NCBI RefSeq assembly: GCF_900188405.1 | Contig: NZ_FZOF01000008.1 | Location: forward strand, 248,001-312,000 | Reading direction: 5' to 3' | DNA length: 64,000 nt | Origin: Actinacidiphila glaucinigra | Lineage (GTDB): Bacteria > Actinomycetota > Actinomycetes > Streptomycetales > Streptomycetaceae | Shown: positions 55,483 through 64,000 of the stretch, in pieces | How positions within the stretch are numbered: position 1 is the stretch's first letter | Layout of the letters: each line of letters starts with the position of its first letter | Program-made: the position numbers and the translations under genes | The notes under the pieces: model-generated | The model's database searches: none | Told to the model about the DNA's origin: nothing | The model's input: the letters and a program-made list of their open reading frames with translations, nothing else

Positions 55483-56661
55483 ATGATCGAGGCAGTCGGC
55501 CTCACCAAGACCTACGGCAGCAAGACGGCCGTCTACAACCTGTCGTTCCAGGTGCGGCCCGGCATGGTGACCGGCTTCCTGGGGCCCAACGGCTCCGGGA
55601 AGTCGACCACGATGCGGATGATCCTGGGCCTGGACACCCCCACCGCGGGACGAGTGACCGTCGGCGGACAGCCGTTCCGGCAGCTGCCCAACGCCCCGCG
55701 CCGGGTGGGCGCGCTGCTGGACGCCAAGGCCGTGCACGGCGGGCGCAGCGCGCGCCACCACCTGTTGTGCCTGGCGCAGTTGTCCGGGATCCCCGCCCGC
55801 CGGGTGGACGAGGTGCTGGGCGTGGTGGGCCTGCAGGAGGTCGCGGGCAGGCGCTCCAAGGGCTTCTCGCTCGGCATGGGGCAGCGCCTCGGCATCGCGG
55901 CGGCGCTGCTGGGCGACCCCGAGGTGCTGCTCTTCGACGAACCGGTCAACGGCCTGGACCCGGAGGGCATCCACTGGGTGCGCCATCTGATGCGCAAGCT
56001 CGCCTCGGAGGGCCGTACCGTCTTCGTCTCCTCGCACCTGATGAGCGAGATGGCGCTGACCGCGGACCATCTGATCGTGATCGGCCGCGGCCAGTTGCTC
56101 GCCGACATGAGCGTCAAGGACTTCATCGCCGGAAACTCCACGGGCTTCGCGATGGTCCGCACCCCGGACGTGGCCGCGGACCGCGAGAAGCTGACGAAGG
56201 CGCTGACCGACGCGGGCGCGCAGGTGCAGCAGGAGCAGGACGGCGCGCTGCGCGTGACCGGTCTGGAGCTGCCGCGAATCAGCGACCTCGCGCACGAGGC
56301 GGCGGTGCGGCTGTGGGAACTCTCGCCGCACCAGGCCTCCCTGGAGGAGGCCTACATGCGCCTCACCAACGGCGCCGTCGACTACCGCTCCACGGCCGAC
56401 CCGCGTCAGGGTCTGCAGCAGCCCGCCGGTGCGCCGGCGCCCGGCGGCTGGGGCATGCCGCAGCAGGCACCGTGGCCGCAGCCCGTCCCGCAGCAGCAGC
56501 CGTACGGGTACGGCTACGGGCAGCCGCAGCAGCACCCGCAGCAGCCTCCGGTGCAGGCGTACGCCCCGCCGGTGAACCCGTACACGCAGCCGGCCGCTCC
56601 CGCGGCGCCCGCCGCCCCGTCCGCCCCGCAGCCGACCGAGCCCGTCGAGGACGCCCGATGA
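55483..56661 (+). CDS. ABC transporter ATP-binding protein (module 2) with Gln/Pro-rich tail
   Basis: 392-aa ATPase clearly paralogous to module 1: Walker A GPNGSGKS, SLGMGQRL, LLFDEPVNGLDPEG and SSHLMSEM. The difference is a C-terminal extension of about 85 residues rich in Gln, Pro, Tyr and Ala (QPYGYGYGQPQQHPQQPP), likely disordered. The ATG of the permease overlaps its stop (ATGA). Confidence 0.88.
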   Translation: MIEAVGLTKTYGSKTAVYNLSFQVRPGMVTGFLGPNGSGKSTTMRMILGLDTPTAGRVTVGGQPFRQLPNAPRRVGALLDAKAVHGGRSARHHLLCLAQLSGIPARRVDEVLGVVGLQEVAGRRSKGFSLGMGQRLGIAAALLGDPEVLLFDEPVNGLDPEGIHWVRHLMRKLASEGRTVFVSSHLMSEMALTADHLIVIGRGQLLADMSVKDFIAGNSTGFAMVRTPDVAADREKLTKALTDAGAQVQQEQDGALRVTGLELPRISDLAHEAAVRLWELSPHQASLEEAYMRLTNGAVDYRSTADPRQGLQQPAGAPAPGGWGMPQQAPWPQPVPQQQPYGYGYGQPQQHPQQPPVQAYAPPVNPYTQPAAPAAPAAPSAPQPTEPVEDAR

Positions 56662-57527
56662 CCGCCCCCGTCCACATGCCGGCCCCGCAGTTCTCCTCCA
56701 CCGTCCCCGTGGAGCGGACCCACCTCGGCCACGCCCTGAGGTCCGAGTGGACCAAGATCCGCACGGTGCGCTCCACGATCTGGACGCTCGGCGTCATGCT
56801 GGTGCTGATCCTCGGGATCAACCTCCTGATCGTCGGCCTGTCCTCGTCGGACATCGTCTCCGACCCGGTGCTCGGCTTCGGGCTGTTCGGCGTGCTCCTC
56901 GGCCAGCTCTGCGTGATGACCCTCGGCGTGCTGGTGATCAGCTCCGAGTACGGCACCGGCATGATCCGCACGACCCTGACCGCCTGCCCGCAGCGCGGCC
57001 GGGTGCTCGCCGCGAAGGCGATCGTCTTCTTCGCGCTCACCTTCACCGTCACCACTGTGGCCTGCGCGCTCACCGCGCTGATGAACTACGCCACCTTCGG
57101 CGGCAAGCCGGTGGGAGAGGGTTCCTTCCTGGGCCCCCGGCTGGTCGTCGAGAACGGCCTCACCACCGCCAGCGGCACCCAGTGGCTCGGCGCCACCGTC
57201 GGCGTCGGCCTCTACGTGGCCCTGCTCGGGCTGCTCTCGCTGGCCGTGGGCGCGCTCCTGCGGCACTCCGCGGGCGCGATCACCACGATGATGGGCGTGG
57301 TCCTGCTGCCGCTGATCATCGCGATCTTCATGCAGTCGGACAGCCTGCACAAGGTGCAGGAGAAGCTGATCGAGTACTCCTCCCCCAACGCCATCGCGTC
57401 GCTCTACCAGATGCCGATGCTGGAGAACGGAGACGCCGACGGGGTGCGCCAGTTGGTCGTGCTCGCGATCATCACGGCCGTCGCCCTGGGCGCGGCCTGC
57501 GCGACGCTCTCCAAGCGCGACGTCTGA
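56658..57527 (+). CDS. ABC transporter permease (module 2)
   Basis: 289-aa ABC-2-type permease with an N-terminal extension (APVHMPAPQFSSTVPVE) and then SEWTKIRTVRSTIWTL, homologous to permease 1. About six hydrophobic segments and EYGTGMIRTTL. Overlaps the ATPase gene by 4 bases. The substrate is unknown. Confidence 0.87.
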   Translation: MTAPVHMPAPQFSSTVPVERTHLGHALRSEWTKIRTVRSTIWTLGVMLVLILGINLLIVGLSSSDIVSDPVLGFGLFGVLLGQLCVMTLGVLVISSEYGTGMIRTTLTACPQRGRVLAAKAIVFFALTFTVTTVACALTALMNYATFGGKPVGEGSFLGPRLVVENGLTTASGTQWLGATVGVGLYVALLGLLSLAVGALLRHSAGAITTMMGVVLLPLIIAIFMQSDSLHKVQEKLIEYSSPNAIASLYQMPMLENGDADGVRQLVVLAIITAVALGAACATLSKRDV

Positions 57528-57555
57528 CCCGGGGCACCGGACTTCCGTCCCCCGG

Positions 57556-57894
57556 TCAGTACCGGGGGGCGTTGCGGGACCGCTGGAGCCGTGCGCCCCG
57601 GCGGTCCCTCGCGTTCCAGCAGGCGGTGTGCCAGTGGCGCCGGTCCTCCACGCCGCCGTGCTCCGGCCAGGCCACCAAGTGCCCCACCCCCGGCGGGATC
57701 TCCTGGTCGCAGCCGGGGCAGCGGTAGTGCTTGCCGCCCGTGCTCCCGGCCAGCTGGCGGACGGTCCACTGCTCGCCCCGCCAGCTCTCCACGCGCTCCG
57801 GACCCCGGGCCGGGCCGGCCTCGGGACGCTCCTCGGCTCTGCCGGCGGCGCCTCGTGGGCGGTTTCGGCGCGGGGACACGGGCACACACCTCAT
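57556..57894 (-). CDS. Small conserved zinc-ribbon-like protein
   Basis: 112-aa basic protein. An Arg/Pro/Gly-rich N-terminal third precedes a compact conserved part with CPGC-x9-GVGHLVAW-x10-HWHTACW, where the two CxxC cysteines, histidines and a further Cys could bind zinc (HNH-like or zinc-ribbon-like pattern). ATG 57894 is weak. GTG at 57885, with GAGG just upstream, or GTG 57879 are alternatives. Function unknown. Confidence 0.7.
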   Translation of the reverse strand: MRCVPVSPRRNRPRGAAGRAEERPEAGPARGPERVESWRGEQWTVRQLAGSTGGKHYRCPGCDQEIPPGVGHLVAWPEHGGVEDRRHWHTACWNARDRRGARLQRSRNAPRY

Positions 57895-58093
57895 GCGGTT
57901 CGGGGGACTCGGGACCGCTTCCCAGCGTACGCGTAGCCCGCACGGTGCCGGGTACCCGTCCGGGTATCCCCCATTCCGGCCATCACCTAGAAAATCATGA
58001 AATCGCGGTGGCCGGACCGTGCCTTTGGCACGTGTCAGGCGTTAGTGCCGAGTAGGGGAGCCGTGTCGGCCACCGAGGAAGGTGTGAAGCACG

Positions 58094-59119
58094 ATGCGTG
58101 TCGGTACTTTCGTCCTCGCCGCCCAATTCCCGGGGCAGGGACCGGGGGAGGCGCTGCACCGCGCGGTGCGGTCCGCAGAGGCGGCGGAGAAGGCCGGGTT
58201 GGACTCCGTATGGCTGGCGGAGCACCACTTCGTGCCGTACGGCGTGTGCCCGTCGGCCGTGACGCTCGCCGCGCTGCTGCTGGGCAGGACGCGCCGGATC
58301 GGGATCGGGACGGCCGTGAGCGTGCTGCCGACCGCGCACCCCGTGGCGCTCGGCGAGCAGGCGGCGCTGCTGCACATCACCTCGGGCGGCCGCTTCACGC
58401 TGGGCGTGGGCCGCGGCGGCCCATGGGTGGACCTGGAGGTCTTCGGCGCCGGACTCGCCGCCTTCGAGAGCGGTTTCCCCGAGTCGCTGGACCTGCTGCT
58501 GCGCTGGCTGCGCGAGCCCCGCGTGGGGGCCTCGGGTGAACGATTCGCCTTCCGCGAGGTCGATGTCGTACCGCGGGCGGACGAGTTCGAGGCGCCGGGC
58601 GGGCCGCCGGTCGTCGTCGCCTGCACCTCGCCGGGCAGCGTCCGGCTCGCGGCGCGCAGGGGCCTGCCGATGCTGCTCGGCATGCACTGCGGCGACGAGG
58701 ACAAAGCTGCCATGGTCGCAATGTGGCAGGCCGAGGCGCGCGATGCGGGGCTTTCACCCGAATTGGTGGCCAAAGCGGAACATGTCTCCGCGGGCGTCGT
58801 ACAGATCGCGGACCGCCGCGCCGACGCCGTGGAGTCCCTCACCAAGGCGATGCCCGGCTGGCTCCAGCGGGGCCTCGCCGCGCACCGCACCGTCGACGGC
58901 CGGCCCCGGACGATGCGCGATCCGCTCGCCTACACCGAACTCCTCTGCGGCCTCCACCCCGTGGGCCCGCCGGCGCTGTGCGCCGACCGGCTGGCCGCCA
59001 CCGCCGAGCGGACCGGCATCCGCCGCTTCGCCCTGCTCGTCGAGGGCTCGGGCGATCTCGCGGCCACCGAGGAGAACGTGGCGCGGCTCGGCAGCGAAGT
59101 GCTCCCGCAATTGGCCTGA
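58094..59119 (+). CDS. LLM-class flavin-dependent oxidoreductase
   Basis: 341-aa luciferase-like monooxygenase fold: MRVGTFVLAAQFPGQG start, DSVWLAEHHFVPYG, IGIGTAVSVLPTAHPVALGEQAALL and FTLGVGRGG are family hallmarks. It would use reduced flavin (FMNH2 or F420). The substrate is unknown. ATG 58094 follows GAGGAAGG. Converges on the SCO5389-family gene. Confidence 0.88.
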   Translation: MRVGTFVLAAQFPGQGPGEALHRAVRSAEAAEKAGLDSVWLAEHHFVPYGVCPSAVTLAALLLGRTRRIGIGTAVSVLPTAHPVALGEQAALLHITSGGRFTLGVGRGGPWVDLEVFGAGLAAFESGFPESLDLLLRWLREPRVGASGERFAFREVDVVPRADEFEAPGGPPVVVACTSPGSVRLAARRGLPMLLGMHCGDEDKAAMVAMWQAEARDAGLSPELVAKAEHVSAGVVQIADRRADAVESLTKAMPGWLQRGLAAHRTVDGRPRTMRDPLAYTELLCGLHPVGPPALCADRLAATAERTGIRRFALLVEGSGDLAATEENVARLGSEVLPQLA

Positions 59120-59172
59120 TTGAAACCTGAAAGAGCAGTGGTGCGACCAATGGCGGGAGCACCCTGCCCGGT

Positions 59173-59565
59173 TCAGCAGTCCCGCAGTTCCGGGGACTGG
59201 TTCAGCAGCTGTGCGCGTACGGAGGTGAAGGTGGCGTAACGCCCGTCGACCGCCGGGTCCAGCGGGAACACCGCGACCCGGTGGCAGTTCTGGAACGCCA
59301 GCCGGACCCCGAAGTGCCGCTGCAGGGCCCCCCGTATCGCGTCACTCGCCAGGGCGCGGAGCAGCTGCCCGCGCGCGTGCTCATCCGGCGGGGGTACCTG
59401 GTTGTCGGCGAACTCGCCGCCGTCCACCTTGAGTTGTGCCGCCAGAGAGCTGATCATGTCCCATGCGTAAGGCAGGGAGGTCCGGACGCAGTCGACGAAT
59501 TCCCGTTCGTCGACCTCGCCTCGCTCGGCCTGTTCGAGGAGGGCCGGTGAGACGTCGAGCGACAT
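59173..59565 (-). CDS. SCO5389-family protein
   Basis: 130-aa conserved actinobacterial protein: SLDVSPALLEQAERGEVDEREFVDCVRTSLPYAW, QVPPPDEHARGQLLRAL and VAVFPLDP. ATG 59565 has a strong GAGGAG 5 bases upstream. No known domain or catalytic motif; cytoplasmic. Divergent from nucS across 186 bases, as in other streptomycetes (recall). Confidence 0.8.
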   Translation of the reverse strand: MSLDVSPALLEQAERGEVDEREFVDCVRTSLPYAWDMISSLAAQLKVDGGEFADNQVPPPDEHARGQLLRALASDAIRGALQRHFGVRLAFQNCHRVAVFPLDPAVDGRYATFTSVRAQLLNQSPELRDC

Positions 59566-59751
59566 GAGTACTCCTCTCGTGACCCCCCTGTCCGAGGAGT
59601 CAGACGGACTACGGAGAGAAGCCGCCCAGAGTTCTCCCGCACGACGGCCTCCACCCACAACCGTAGGCGGAGAGGTCCCATGACACTAGGCGGGAGCGTT
59701 CACAACAGGCCATTTTCCGGACGCGCCCGGTAGCGAGTAACGTTGCCGACC

Positions 59752-60414
59752 ATGCGTCTCGTCATCGCCCGTTGCTCCGTGGACTACGCGGGCCGGCTCT
59801 CCGCCCATCTGCCGTCGGCGACCAGGCTGCTCCTGGTCAAGGCCGACGGCAGTGTCTCCGTCCACGCCGACGACCGTGCCTACAAGCCGCTGAACTGGAT
59901 GTCGCCGCCCTGCACGCTCAAGGAGGGCGAGGACGGGGTCTGGACGGTCACCAACAAGGCCGGCGAGCAGCTGATCATCACCATCGAGGACGTGCTGCAC
60001 GACTCCACGCACGAACTCGGCGTCGACCCCGGCCTGATCAAGGACGGCGTCGAGGCCCACCTCCAGGAGCTGCTGGCCGACCGCATGGAGGTGCTCGGCG
60101 AGGGCTGGAGCCTCGTCCGCCGCGAGTACCCGACGGCCATCGGCCCGGTGGACATCCTGTGCCGGGACGCGTCCGGCACGACGGTCGCGGTCGAGATCAA
60201 GCGCCGCGGCGAGATCGACGGCGTCGAGCAGCTCACCCGCTACCTCGAACTCCTCAACCGGGACCCCCTGCTGGCGCCCGTGAAGGGCATCTTCGCCGCG
60301 CAGGAGATCAAGCCGCAGGCGCGGGTCCTCGCGACGGACCGCGGCATCGACTGCGTCGTCCTGGACTACGACGCGCTGCGCGGCATCGAGGACGACAAGC
60401 TGCGCCTCTTCTGA
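59752..60414 (+). CDS. nucS: Mismatch endonuclease NucS/EndoMS
   Basis: 220-aa endonuclease cutting both strands at mismatches, central to non-canonical mismatch repair in actinobacteria. N-terminal DNA-binding beta domain ([16 protein letters not shown]) and C-terminal RecB-like nuclease core with GPVDILCRD and VAVEIKRRG, the catalytic Asp/Glu/Lys set. The extreme C-terminus KLRLF is a sliding-clamp-binding type motif. ATG 59752 preferred over TTG 59743. Followed by two strong hairpins. Confidence 0.95.
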   Translation: MRLVIARCSVDYAGRLSAHLPSATRLLLVKADGSVSVHADDRAYKPLNWMSPPCTLKEGEDGVWTVTNKAGEQLIITIEDVLHDSTHELGVDPGLIKDGVEAHLQELLADRMEVLGEGWSLVRREYPTAIGPVDILCRDASGTTVAVEIKRRGEIDGVEQLTRYLELLNRDPLLAPVKGIFAAQEIKPQARVLATDRGIDCVVLDYDALRGIEDDKLRLF

Positions 60415-60424
60415 CGGACACCGC

Positions 60425-60454
60425 CCGCTTCCCCGCCCGTCGGCGGGGAAGCGG
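60425..60454 (+). terminator. nucS terminator
   Basis: Perfect 13-bp stem 60425-60437 with 60442-60454 around CGTC, 10 bases after the nucS stop. Confidence 0.75.
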
Positions 60455-60457
60455 TAC

Positions 60458-60495
60458 GGCGCGGCCCGGCGGTCGGCAGACCGCCGGGCCGCGCC
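60458..60495 (-). terminator. Terminator of the STAND-like NTPase gene
   Basis: Perfect 17-bp stem 60458-60474 with 60479-60495 around GGCA, just beyond the stop of the minus-strand NTPase gene and back-to-back with the nucS terminator. Confidence 0.75.
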
Positions 60496-60509
60496 ATGAC
60501 GGGCGCGTG

Positions 60510-63092
60510 TCAGGCGATCGTGCCGGAGCTGTCGGGAGCGCCGGGCAGACCGGTGACGGTGGCGGAACTCTCGGGCGCGCTCGCGCTGGCGGAGGTGCCG
60601 CCGTCGCCGGACTCCGACCCGCTCGGGGTGGGATCGGTGGGAGTGGCCGAGTCCGAGGGGGACGGGCTTCCGGTCGAGCCGCCGTCCGTCGAGCCGCCGT
60701 CGGTCGGGTCGCCCGTGCCGCCGTCGCCCCCCGTGTCCCCTCCCCCGCTCGGGTCGCCCCCCGAGCCGCCGCTGTGCGAACCACCGCCCGAGCCGCCGCC
60801 GTGCGAACCGCCGCCCGTCGAGGAGCCGCCGTCGGCCCCGCCGTCGGTGCCGCCGGAGCCACCACCGGACACGGACCCGGCGCCGCCGGCGCCCGTGGTG
60901 CCGCCGGCCGGTGCGCCAGGCGTCGTCGCGGTGTCGCTGCCGCTCGCGGAGGGTCTGGGCCGCTGGGTGGAGCCGGGGGTCGGAAGGTCCTCGGCCGGGA
61001 GGCCGTCGTCCGCGCCGTCCTCCTGGGCGGACTCGACCGGCTTCACGTTCATGGGGGTGTTCTGGTCGCCGCCGGAGGCCGTCGTGCCGAGGGTGACGAC
61101 GGTGCCGAGCACGGCCGCCAGCAGGGCGCCCGCACCGGCGGCGACGAGGTTGCGGCGGGAACCGGTGAGGGCGATCCGGCGCGGGGCGGCGGCCGCCGCG
61201 GCCAGGCGCTTGCCGATGATCGTCGTGGGCGCCTCGGACATGTCGGTTCCGGTCGCCGGGGTCTCGACGCCCACGAGGCCCGTGCCGGGCACAGGACCGC
61301 CCTCGCGGTCCGCGACGAGCGCGAGGGTACGGCGCCCCACCGTCGTGCCCTGGCGGTCCGCGAGAGCGCCGCGCAGGGCTATCGATGCCTCCAGTTCACT
61401 GCGGGCCCGGTCCAGGCTGCCCAGGCACAGCGCCAGGACACCGAGTTCGTGGAGGAAGTACGCCTCCTCGGCCACCTCCCCGGCCAGCCGGGCGGCCTCC
61501 TGGCCGACGCGCAGCGCGCGTTCCCACGCACTCCAGTACATGGCCGCGGCGAGGACGGGCGCCACCGTACGGGCCAGGAGAACGGCGGCGCTCGTGTGCC
61601 CGCCGTCGCGCGCGGCCCCCAGGGCGGCCAGGATGGCCTCCGCCTCGGCGGCGACGCGCTGCGGGGTGACCGAGGGGTGCCCGGCCCACCAGGCGTAGTG
61701 CTGGGCGGCGGCCAGTGCCTGCGGGGAGCCCTCGGCGGCGGCCTCCGCCGCCAGTCCGTCCACGAGGGCCAGTTGCCGGCTCACGCCCGCCGCGAGGCGG
61801 TGGTGCGCGGCGACGGGAACGGCGAGCCCGACGGCCACGATCTCGCCGAGGGCGGCGTCGCCGTGGGTGTCGCCGATGAGGGCCGGCAGGTGCGACGGGT
61901 GCGGGCACTCGCCGCCCAGGGCCACGGCGAAGCGCAGCGCCTCCTGCGCCGAGGCGCCGAGGCGGGAGGCGAGCAGGACCGCGGGGGCGGCGCTCTCGGC
62001 GAGCGAGGGCAGCGGCACGTGCGAGGCCGACGCCCCCGGCCGGGCGTCGAAGGGCGCGTCGACGGGCAGCCCGTCGACGGCCTCGACGTCGCCCCACACC
62101 GACTCGTCGGCCGCGAGGATCTCCGCCCCGAGGGCGTCGCGCTGCCGCAGCAGCGCACCGGCCTGGACGAAGCGCAGCGGCAGGCCCTCCGACTCGAACC
62201 ACAGGTCGGCCGCCCAGGCGGTCTCCTCCTCCTCCAGAGGGCGGCCCGCGGAGAACTCCAGCAGCTCCAGGCAGGCGACCCGGGTCAGTCCCGGGAGGAA
62301 GACCTCCTCGACCAGGGAGTCGCTGGAGGGGGCCGGCACGTCGGGGGTGGCGGACATCACGAAGGCGCACTCGGGCGCCGCCGCGAGCAGTTCCTCCAGG
62401 GAGGCGCCGCCGAACTCCAGGTCGTCCAGGACGACGACCGCGCCGACCTCGCGGAGCAGTTCGAGCAGCCGGCTGCGGTCGGGGCGGTAGTCCTCGGCTT
62501 CGTAGATGGTGCCGAAGAGTTCCTGCAGCAGGTCGCTGGGGGTCCGGCGGTAGCCGGAGAGCCGGATCACGCCGTCGGGGGCGAGGTCCACGCAGGCCTC
62601 GGCGACCGCGTCGAGCAGCACGCTGCGGCCGGCGCCGGAGGGCCCGGTCACGCGCACCGAGCGGCCCCGGGAGAGCAGCCGCACCAGGCGCTCGCGCTCC
62701 TCCCCGCGCTCCAGCAGCGGGAGCTCGGGGGCGAGGGGCCCCGGCGGCGCCGTCGGCCGGGCGGCCGCGGTGAGCGCCGCGCGTTCCTGCGCCGCGCGCC
62801 GTACGGGCGCGGGCAGGCCGCCGGGGGCGAGGGAGCTGACCTCGCTGCCGTCGACGGGATTGAGGGTCAGCCTGTAGTCACCGACCACGAGTTCGACGAC
62901 GCGTGGCGCGTCGCCGTCCGCCGTGGCCGCCCCGAGCTCGAGGGCGAGCGGGTCGCGCGGCGGCCGGCCGACGCGCGGGGCCGGCGCGGTGCCGTCCTCC
63001 GCGCCCACGGCGGGCGTCGCGTCGGCAAAGCTCGTGGAGTCCTGTTGTGCGCCGTACTCGTCACCGGTCATGTCGGGTCCGTGTGGGTCCAT
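60510..63092 (-). CDS. STAND-like P-loop NTPase with transmembrane segment and Gly/Ser-rich outer tail
   Basis: 860-aa protein. An acidic N-terminus is followed from about 125 by an AAA/STAND NTPase with Walker A GPSGAGRS (150-157, Arg where Lys is usual) and Walker B AVVVLDDLE. A LuxR-like or TPR-type helical region extends to about 610 (SAWERALRVGQEAARLAGEVAEEAYFLHELG). One TM helix (about 645-670, LVAAGAGALLAAVLGTVVTLG) precedes about 180 residues of Gly/Ser/Thr/Asp repeats. ATG 63092 follows GCGGAGA. The orientation suggests a cytoplasmic NTPase with a tail across the wall (inference). Function unknown. Confidence 0.8.
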   Translation of the reverse strand: MDPHGPDMTGDEYGAQQDSTSFADATPAVGAEDGTAPAPRVGRPPRDPLALELGAATADGDAPRVVELVVGDYRLTLNPVDGSEVSSLAPGGLPAPVRRAAQERAALTAAARPTAPPGPLAPELPLLERGEERERLVRLLSRGRSVRVTGPSGAGRSVLLDAVAEACVDLAPDGVIRLSGYRRTPSDLLQELFGTIYEAEDYRPDRSRLLELLREVGAVVVLDDLEFGGASLEELLAAAPECAFVMSATPDVPAPSSDSLVEEVFLPGLTRVACLELLEFSAGRPLEEEETAWAADLWFESEGLPLRFVQAGALLRQRDALGAEILAADESVWGDVEAVDGLPVDAPFDARPGASASHVPLPSLAESAAPAVLLASRLGASAQEALRFAVALGGECPHPSHLPALIGDTHGDAALGEIVAVGLAVPVAAHHRLAAGVSRQLALVDGLAAEAAAEGSPQALAAAQHYAWWAGHPSVTPQRVAAEAEAILAALGAARDGGHTSAAVLLARTVAPVLAAAMYWSAWERALRVGQEAARLAGEVAEEAYFLHELGVLALCLGSLDRARSELEASIALRGALADRQGTTVGRRTLALVADREGGPVPGTGLVGVETPATGTDMSEAPTTIIGKRLAAAAAAPRRIALTGSRRNLVAAGAGALLAAVLGTVVTLGTTASGGDQNTPMNVKPVESAQEDGADDGLPAEDLPTPGSTQRPRPSASGSDTATTPGAPAGGTTGAGGAGSVSGGGSGGTDGGADGGSSTGGGSHGGGSGGGSHSGGSGGDPSGGGDTGGDGGTGDPTDGGSTDGGSTGSPSPSDSATPTDPTPSGSESGDGGTSASASAPESSATVTGLPGAPDSSGTIA

Positions 63093-63314
63093 TAGTCTCC
63101 GCCCCCCATGTGCGTCGCAGCGGGGCCCCACCGGGCCCGCGGTTCCGCCGTTGGACCGGTCCGGCTCCCCTCCTCGGCGTACGGGGTTGAGGCACGCCGG
63201 AACCGAACCCTAAACCTTCCCACAGTATGTGCGAAGCCCAGGGCGGCCATGCCGCCCTTGCGTCCGAATCTGTCCCGGGTTGCCGCTTCCGTGCCGACGC
63301 GCCCGGTGGGTGCC

Positions 63315-63638
63315 CTAGGTCCGCGGCAGTGCTTCTGCCGCGATTCCCCCCTCGATGACCAGGATGCGGTGCAGCCTCGTGGCGACCAGCAGCCGCTGCA
63401 TCTGCGCCGGCACGCCCCGCAGGACGAGACGCCGGTCCGCCCGGCCGCAGCGGCGGTGCGCCCCCATGATGACCCCCAGGCCCGTCGCGTCCCACGAGTC
63501 GAGTTCGGTCAGGTCGAGCACGAGGTCGCCGTGGCCCCCGTCCACCGCGCTGTGCAGGACCTTGCGGGCGTCCGCCGCGGTGCGGACGTCGAGGCGGCCC
63601 CCGACGACCAGCTCGGCGTGATCGCCCCTGATGTGCAT
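63315..63638 (-). CDS. STAS-domain anti-sigma factor antagonist-like protein
   Basis: 107-aa single STAS domain: LVVGGRLDVRTAADARKVL, LVLDLTELDSWDATGLGVIMGAHRRC, LVLRGVPAQMQRLL. The phosphoacceptor position (D-x-S/T-G-L) is Thr rather than Ser. Usual partners are serine/threonine anti-sigma kinases; none is adjacent. ATG has GGGGAGG upstream. Confidence 0.88.
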   Translation of the reverse strand: MHIRGDHAELVVGGRLDVRTAADARKVLHSAVDGGHGDLVLDLTELDSWDATGLGVIMGAHRRCGRADRRLVLRGVPAQMQRLLVATRLHRILVIEGGIAAEALPRT

Positions 63639-63773
63639 TACGCCTCCCCGTGAAGTGAATGGGTGGAAACTGCCGTGGTTCTACGTAACTGACGGTCCGT
63701 CGTACGAAGAGGTTGCCGTCTGTGAGCGAACCGATACCGAATTCACCCTTGCGAGTGACAGGAGAGGTCCGAG

Positions 63774-63811
63774 GGGCCCAGCCCGCCGGGCATCCGCACC
63801 GGGCCGGGCCC
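63774..63811 (-). terminator. Possible terminator of the 3-hydroxybutyryl-CoA dehydrogenase gene
   Basis: GGGCCC-a-GCCCG (63774-63785) pairs with CGGGC-c-GGGCCC (63800-63811) with one mismatch and a 14-base loop, 18 bases past the dehydrogenase stop. Confidence 0.5.
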
Positions 63812-63828
63812 TTCGGGTTGACGCTCCG

Positions 63829-64000
63829 TCAGTACCGGTAGAAGCCCTCGCCGCTCTTGCGGCCGAGCGCGCCCGCGTCCACCATGCGCCGCATGAGCTC
63901 CGGCGGGGCGAACTTCTCGTCCTGCGACTCGGTGTAGATGTTGTCGGCGGCGTGCAGCAGGATGTCGACGCCGGTGAGGTCGGCGGTCGCCAGCGGGCCC
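63829..64000 (-). CDS. hbd: 3-hydroxybutyryl-CoA dehydrogenase (3' end only)
   Basis: Only the last 56 codons lie in the window, reading from the right edge to TGA at 63829-63831. Visible are TGVDILLHAADNIY, FAPPELMRRMVDAGALGRKSGEGFYRY, the C-terminal signature of NAD(P)-dependent 3-hydroxyacyl-CoA dehydrogenases. It reduces acetoacetyl-CoA, the product of the thiolase at 46.6 kb. Family certain; the 5' part is outside. Confidence 0.88.
   Translation of the reverse strand, partial: GPLATADLTGVDILLHAADNIYTESQDEKFAPPELMRRMVDAGALGRKSGEGFYRY

Overview
The window is chromosomal DNA from a Streptomyces: very high GC with strong third-position GC bias, GTG and TTG starts, many ATGA, GTGA and TGATG overlaps, and marker genes such as scy and filP. 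From memory of gene order it corresponds to the conserved S. coelicolor core region around SCO5385-SCO5443, with an accessory block inserted. I see no insertion sequence, prophage, tRNA, rRNA or CRISPR array.

Layout. 1-7.1 kb: glgE (3' end), treS, pep2 and glgB, the GlgE pathway from trehalose to branched alpha-glucan. A strong hairpin lies between treS and pep2. 7.3-9.1 kb: a DUF4231/SLATT-like membrane protein and an alpha/beta hydrolase. 9.1-17.9 kb (minus strand): an FxSxx-COOH-type RiPP locus. It comprises the 65-residue precursor FxsA, the radical SAM/SPASM-HExxH enzyme FxsB, an AAC(3)-family acetyltransferase, the TIR protein FxsC, and the giant ParA-like/TIR/NB-ARC/TPR protein FxsT. 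This is the most interesting system here. 18.3-22.2 kb: a dicarboxylate symporter divergent from a CitA/DcuS-type two-component pair.

22.2-28.2 kb: central carbon genes pfkA, pta, ackA and pyk. 28.3-30.9 kb: an envelope operon (DUF6230, DUF6114 and a secreted protein) with a DasR-type palindrome upstream. 31.5-37.5 kb: a CnoX/YbbN-like thioredoxin-TPR protein, a TetR regulator, a secreted DUF3103-like protein, isobutyryl-CoA mutase large subunit icmA, a DUF3817 protein and a MarR regulator. 37.9-42.6 kb: a secreted M4 protease, an MFS transporter with a divergent ArsR-like regulator, an MTH1187-type protein and a second DUF3817 protein.

42.9-48.4 kb: three overlapping AIM24 genes, the MarR regulator absC, then meaB, a thiolase and methylmalonyl-CoA epimerase. 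48.5-57.5 kb: the hyphal-tip cytoskeletal genes scy and filP, followed by two paralogous ABC exporter modules. 57.6-64 kb: a zinc-ribbon-like protein, a luciferase-family oxidoreductase, an SCO5389-family protein, the mismatch endonuclease nucS, a large STAND-like membrane NTPase, a STAS protein, and the 3' end of a 3-hydroxybutyryl-CoA dehydrogenase.

Themes. The carbon genes fit together: glycolysis (pfkA, pyk), overflow to acetate (pta, ackA), and C4/methylmalonyl-CoA metabolism (icmA, meaB, mce, thiolase, hbd). Several convergent gene pairs are separated by long perfect hairpins. Comparisons to S. coelicolor are from recall and not from a search.
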